Assembly: GCA_021399435.1 (NCBI GenBank) | Contig: JAJTUP010000141.1 | Location: 1 to 64,000 of the forward strand | Length of the DNA stretch: 64,000 nucleotides | Reading direction: 5' to 3' | From: Diaporthe sp. PMI_573 | Lineage: Eukaryota > Ascomycota > Sordariomycetes > Diaporthales > Diaporthaceae | Shown: positions 58,926-64,000 of the stretch, in pieces | Layout: each line of letters begins with the position of its first letter | How positions within the stretch are numbered: the stretch's first letter is position 1 | Position numbers and translations under genes: made by a program | Notes under the pieces: generated by a model | The model's database searches: none | Seen by the model: the letters and a program-made list of their open reading frames with translations, nothing else | What the model was told of the DNA's origin: nothing

Positions 58926-61900
58926 AGAATATAATTAATTATAGCTTAAAATAATACTGGTATATTGGTTAATCTAAATAATATAACTAGGTATTTAAAG
59001 TATCTATAGTGTGTTTAAAATACTGTTTTTTATTATTTATTCTTTTTTATTCTAATAAGGTTATAGGCTCTTTTAAGGTTTAGAGCTGTAAACTATTAAG
59101 CTTCTTATAGTCGGTCTTATAGTTTTTTAATTAAAGATAGCAGGTAGTAGTTTTTAATAGTAATGTTGTTTAGTTAGTAATAATCTATGTAAAGTTATAG
59201 CTTTCTGTTCTTCTTTAGTATAAAGAGGATTAAATATTTTATAGATAAAGTAGATAGTTAAATGTAATCTTTTTCTAGGTTTTTGTTAAGGTATTTCCTA
59301 AGTATCTTAAGTTGTATTTTGTTAAGCTTGTAGATTTTAGAGAATTTAGGTATTTTTCTTAGTTTTAAGGGTATTTTGTAATTCTAGCCGTTATATTTAA
59401 ATAGTTTAATATTAAGTATTGTTAAAAATAGCTTAATATATTTATAGTATTTCTAAGGTATAAGCTCCTAGGGGTCCTTCTCTACTATTTTGGCCTTTTA
59501 TAAGTAGGTAATAAATTATTAGAAGATAGGTTTAATTTATTTTGCCAAGTTAATTCTTTAGGCCTTTAGCGCTTATTGTAAAGTTTTTGTAGCTAAGGTA
59601 ATTATAACTATAGGTATTATTTTATACTATATATACTAAATCTCTTATATTTATCTTAATACTTATTAGATTTTCTTGATATATTCTTATATTATAAGTA
59701 TAATTTATTGTTTCTTTGTATTAATTTACATTAAATTGCCCTTTTTATTAGGTTTGTATTATATTTAGCTTAACAGTAAGTTTTTTTGTCAGTTTGTAGC
59801 AGACTGCCTAGTTTATACTATTATTGTGCCGATTTGTTTAGAGGCTATTTTAAGGCCTGCCTAGGGACTAAGTCCTTCTTTCTATTATAAGAAGTAGTTG
59901 CTAGGCTTGTTTAAATATATATTTAGGTACTGTCTTTAGGGACTAAGCTTTATTTATTCTTGTAATATATAATTGTTTCTTTTGCTAAGCTAACGGGATT
60001 TGCTTAGTAAATCTGGCCAGTAGTCTAATTTATTTAAAGGTTGTTTTTCTTTAACTAAGATATTTTTAAGATTAACTAGTAATCTATTGTCTTAGTAATG
60101 TTAAACAAGAGTTGCTTAATATAGTCTTAGATCCAGACCTAGAGGTAATCAGTCTCTATATCGATAATATTGTTTCTATAAGTAATTTCTATACTATTAA
60201 CTATATTAAGTCTGTAGGGTTCCTTCTTTTTATACTAAGTAAGGAGATATCTATTTACTATCTTTAGGGAGATAAAATTTCTCTATGCTTTACTATCGAT
60301 AAGTATATAGTACTGGTAGACTCTAAGCTTTATTTTAATTTTTAAATATTAATAGTTGTCATTAGTATTTATTGTATATAAATATTTTATAGGGGTTTTC
60401 TCTACTATCTAATGCTTTGTAGACAGCTTGTCTAGTTTTTTAGTTATTTATAATCTTTTTCTAGGACTTTGTTAATACTCTTAATGTTTTGTTATATAAT
60501 ATTTTGTAATTATTATAGGTCTTCTATAAGCTGTTATATGCTTTCTTTCTATATTATAGGCTTTATAAAATTAAGGATTTATCTTTATTACTATAGTTGG
60601 TGCTATTTTTTAACTTTGTCGTCTATATATACTTAATATTCCTTGTTTTTATAGGTACGCCATCTAGTAGGGTTATATAGATATACTAGGGAGGTATGTA
60701 GGTTAAGTTAAAACATTATATAGCCTATAAGTTTCTATCCCTTAAAGTCGTTTTTTTTATAAGTTTGTTAGATGTTCTGCCCTTAGTACCTCTAGGGAAA
60801 CTAGTTATAGCTTACTTTCTCCTATATATAGATTCTGCATCTATTATAGATATATAAGGCCTAAGAGATACTAGGATAGTAACTATAGCAAGGAAACATT
60901 CTTTCTGTATCTTTATCTTTTTTAGTCTTCTTCTTTAGTTTTTATATTACTTACTTAAAAAATCGTCCTATAATTAGTACTTCTATAATAGTAGTCTTAG
61001 GGGCCAGTAGAAATACTTTTCCTAAATATATTTACGGGTTTTCTTGTTATACTTAAGGTATAAATAGATCTTAAGGAATTTTTCTTGCTAGCTCCTTTCT
61101 TAAATCGCCTAAGAGTTTCTTTTGTCTTTCTACAGCTAGGGTGCATTATTGTCTCGTGCCCTTAGAGAACCAGTTAGCTCTTTCTTTATTGCTTTAATAT
61201 ATAGTATAGCTATTATTACAGCAAGCTGTCTAACTAAGCAAAGCATGCCTTTTGGCTTTTTTAGCCTTATCTAGCTCTATATATACTATTTACAATAGTT
61301 ATTATTAGATTATATCTCCTATTTTTAACTTGCCTTCTTATTTATTGTTAGTAGGTAAGTTTTAAGAAATAATACCAAATAAGATTCTTCTATCTTCTAC
61401 TACCTAGTTAGGATATACTAGATATAGCTTGTACCATTCTATCCTATACTAGCAATATTATTTGGTAATAGCTTGTTATATTTTTAAGTATAGTGGCCTG
61501 CTAGTATAGGTAAATATATTAGCTTGTCTAAAGCCTTTAGGTATAGGCTTTTAGTTCTTTTTTTTACTATAATATTCTTATATAAAGTATCCTTTCTTTC
61601 TATAATTAAAGCATTTAATATCCTTTTTATTTCTTCGTTAAGCGGTATTAAGTTCTATAGGGTCTACCTACTATTTCTACTAGGTTAGGTTGTTATAATT
61701 ATATTTTCTTTTAGAGTTAAACTTATTTTATCTATTAGAATTATTATTCTAGAATTATCTAGAGGTATTATCTTTTTGTTCTAGGCGTTATTTATAAAGC
61801 CTATTATTGATTTTAATAGCTAGTTTAATATATTATAGAAAGTCGTTAGGTTAGTCTTGTTTAGCTAATTTATCATTTACTTTTTCTTTTAGTCTCTAAT

Positions 61901-62641
61901 AAAATATAAAGATTTTAATATTATCTATATAGTCTATATATATATAGATTTAGTAAAATTCGGCTATATAGATAGTTATTAGGCCTTATTATTTATAGTT
62001 TATAAGTTCTTATTCTACTTACTATTCTTTATCTAGGTCTTAAAATAGAGATTTAAGGGTATTTTTATAATTCTTATATTTACTGAAAATATTCTATATC
62101 TCTTATTTACATTTCTTAAAGTTCTTAATATTAACAAAGTCGGTAAGGTAGGGTTTAAACCAGGCAAGAACTCTTTCTTTAAGGAATAAAGATATATATA
62201 TAATTTACTTCCTATCCGGCTGGCTATCTAGATAATTAAAATATTAGTAAGCCCATACCTATATAAGGTAGGCCTATAACTATCTAGTTATTCTATTATA
62301 TAGAATTAGGCTGTTAAGCCTAATATTCTCTTTAATTAAAATTAGGGTATTAATAATATTGGCAATAGCTTAAAGGGTAGTAATTTTCTGTTTAAGTCCT
62401 TCTATTTCCTCGTTCTGGCAAGCTTATCTGTCGATAAAGGCGCGAAGCCTAGTTATTTCTTTAACCAGCTCCTTAAGCTACTAGGGGTTTATCTCGGTAT
62501 TATTATTATTATTGGCACTGTCTAATTCCTGCTAGAGGTTACACTAAAGTTAGTTGTTTCCAAATCCAGACATTATAAAGAAATTTGCGTATAATATTGC
62601 TTAGAGTCTACATTATAATGTAAAAATAAGGGCAATTAAAA

Positions 62642-63100
62642 TATAATAATTAAGGTTTTCTAGGTTGTCTAAATCAAGAAATCAAGTTTATGTCTAAGAT
62701 ATATAATAAGGCAGTTAATTAAGCAATAGAGTTTCTAACAATAATTACAAGCTAATAAAAGCTATTCGGGGTAAATACTTAGATTAACTGCTAAAGAGCT
62801 GTCTATACTATCTATCTAGTAATAAGCGTATCCTTATATATTCATCTCTTCAGCCTGGCTCACAAGGCTTACCTGGCTCACTGGTAATCCGGTGATCTTG
62901 GTAATCCAGTTGGCTCACTTGGCTTACTGCCCTGCTAGTAATCCAAGTAATCCATCCTTAGGTAAGCAAATGTCCCAGGTTACATGCACTAATGGTCGTG
63001 CCTCTTCCTGCAGGCCTAGCTAGCTGGCCTGTGGGGTTTACCTGCGCCTCTAGGGGACCAACAGTTAAATCCTGGTTCTATTCCTGTTACGTTTGTGACA
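62642..63100 (-). repeat. LTR (5' LTR by element orientation)
   Basis: 459 bp. Its first bases TATAATAATTAAGG correspond to TGTAATGATCAAGG in the partner LTR through G-to-A and C-to-T changes. Its outer half is the less damaged of the two copies. Confidence 0.92.
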
Positions 63101-64000
63101 GTAATCAAAAAGAAATTAGGATTAAAAAGTATGCCAGAGGCTAACTAGAGTTTTTATTACAAAAAGGCAAAACCAACTTACTATATATCCTTTAATACCA
63201 AAAACCTATTAAGGCAAACCCATCATTTAGAGATAACCCGGCCTTAAGAAAGGTCAAACTAGTCTAAAATCCTAATCTACCTAGAAAACCGCTGGTAATT
63301 AGATCTATATTAATAACCTTAGACTTATCTTTCCATACTATTATTATAGGCAAAGAGTAGATTTATTTAAAAGATCTACAAACCTTTATTAATACTATAA
63401 AAAAGAGACAAGTAATAAAGAATACTTCTAATTAGGGCAATAAGGCAATATATAAAGCTATACCAGATACCCCTTATCCTAAAATACACGTTTACTTTAA
63501 AAATAATTTACTAAACCTAAGTAGTCTAAGCCAAAAGGAACCAAATAACTTAGAAAGCCTAACAGCTAAAGAATTTACTAAGCCTACAAAACCTAAGAAA
63601 GTTAGTATAAAAACAGAAAAACCAACCTATACTAAGCCAAAAAAACAACTGGCAAAAACCTTACCTCTAAAAGAAATAATAGTACAAGCAATTCTTAGCA
63701 AAACTATTAAGATATATACTTCTAATCTTCTAGCTCTTAAGAAGATAAATACTGCTTTAATTAGGTACCTACAAGCTTTACAAGATAGGGTAAAAACTAT
63801 TTTGCAAGTCTCTTTTAAACCTATCTACAAAATAAAGGGACAGAAAAACCAATACCCAAGCATTAAGGTTATTAGCATTCTAACAAGCAACTTACCAGAA
63901 GAAACTACTCTAATCCTAATAATAATTAAATATTATATTAGCTCTCTAGCTATATTAACTTTAGATATAATTAACTAAAAATATTATAGTTTAGCTTTCT
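63101..64000 (+). pseudogene. Older coding relic, 3' side, runs off the window
   Basis: A plus-strand frame rich in Lys, Thr and Pro is open for long stretches with a few TAA/TAG stops where Gln or Trp would fit. It continues the frame seen before the LTR element. It looks like a transposon gag or accessory protein. No domain is recognised, and the end lies beyond the window. Confidence 0.45.

Larger units (their letters stand above)
55366..63100 (-). mobile_element. Full-length Gypsy-type LTR retrotransposon, RIP-degraded
   Basis: Two direct repeats (55366-55829 and 62642-63100) bound 7735 bp, with a GTAAT target duplication on both sides (55361-55365 and 63101-63105). Orientation is minus: a purine tract reading AGAGGAGGGGAATA abuts the left LTR on the minus strand, and a gag-like ATG on the minus strand lies at 62573, 69 bp inside the right LTR. 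A reverse transcriptase core is seen on the minus strand at about 58850-58920. Coding frames are broken by many stops. Confidence 0.88.

Noticed and set aside
1..64000. CRISPR arrays, rRNA and tRNA genes
   Set aside because: No regularly spaced repeats of CRISPR type, and no recognisable tRNA cloverleaf or rRNA segment was seen on reading. A tRNA scan would be decisive for tRNAs.

Overview
This window comes from a filamentous ascomycete fungus (Pezizomycotina). The evidence is short GT-AG introns of 45-135 nt with CTGAC-like branch sites, long GC-rich intergenic spaces, and AT-rich flanks full of transposon relics whose decay is almost all C-to-T/G-to-A. That pattern is the signature of repeat-induced point mutation (RIP). 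I cannot name a species.

Layout. (1) Positions 1-1850 are AT-rich and RIP-like, with an 802-bp TA-flanked non-autonomous element (654-1455). (2) Positions 1850-5218 hold no confident gene. (3) Positions 5219-36778 hold what I read as a complete galactosaminogalactan (GAG) exopolysaccharide cluster: agd3 (minus, deacetylase), ega3 (plus, GH114), sph3 (plus, GH135), an unnamed eight-cysteine small secreted protein (plus), uge3 (minus, UDP-Glc/GlcNAc 4-epimerase) and gtb3 (plus, a 2952-residue PelF-like glycosyltransferase fused to a multi-pass membrane region). Intergenic gaps of 3.9, 3.4 and 6.5 kb separate parts of the cluster. (4) Positions 36779-40624 hold two low-confidence small-protein candidates. 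(5) Positions 40625-44376 hold a Pth11/rhodopsin-type seven-helix membrane protein (minus) and a short-chain dehydrogenase (plus), sharing a divergent promoter into which a 207-bp MITE-like element has inserted. (6) Positions 44377-64000 are a RIP-degraded transposon nest: a 0.5-kb inverted repeat pair, a copia-like relic split by an intact-ended pogo/Fot1-type element, and a full-length Gypsy-type LTR element with a 5-bp target duplication sitting inside an older coding relic.

How the genes work together (family knowledge from Aspergillus fumigatus plus inference). Uge3 supplies UDP-Gal and UDP-GalNAc. Gtb3 polymerises and probably exports the chain. Agd3 partly de-N-acetylates GalNAc at the cell surface, making the polymer cationic and adhesive. 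Ega3 and Sph3 cut within the polymer. The small secreted cysteine-rich protein between sph3 and uge3 has no role assigned here and is the most obvious undescribed component.

All exon boundaries were read by eye from splice consensus and frame continuity, and all domain calls are from recognised motifs. No database search was run.
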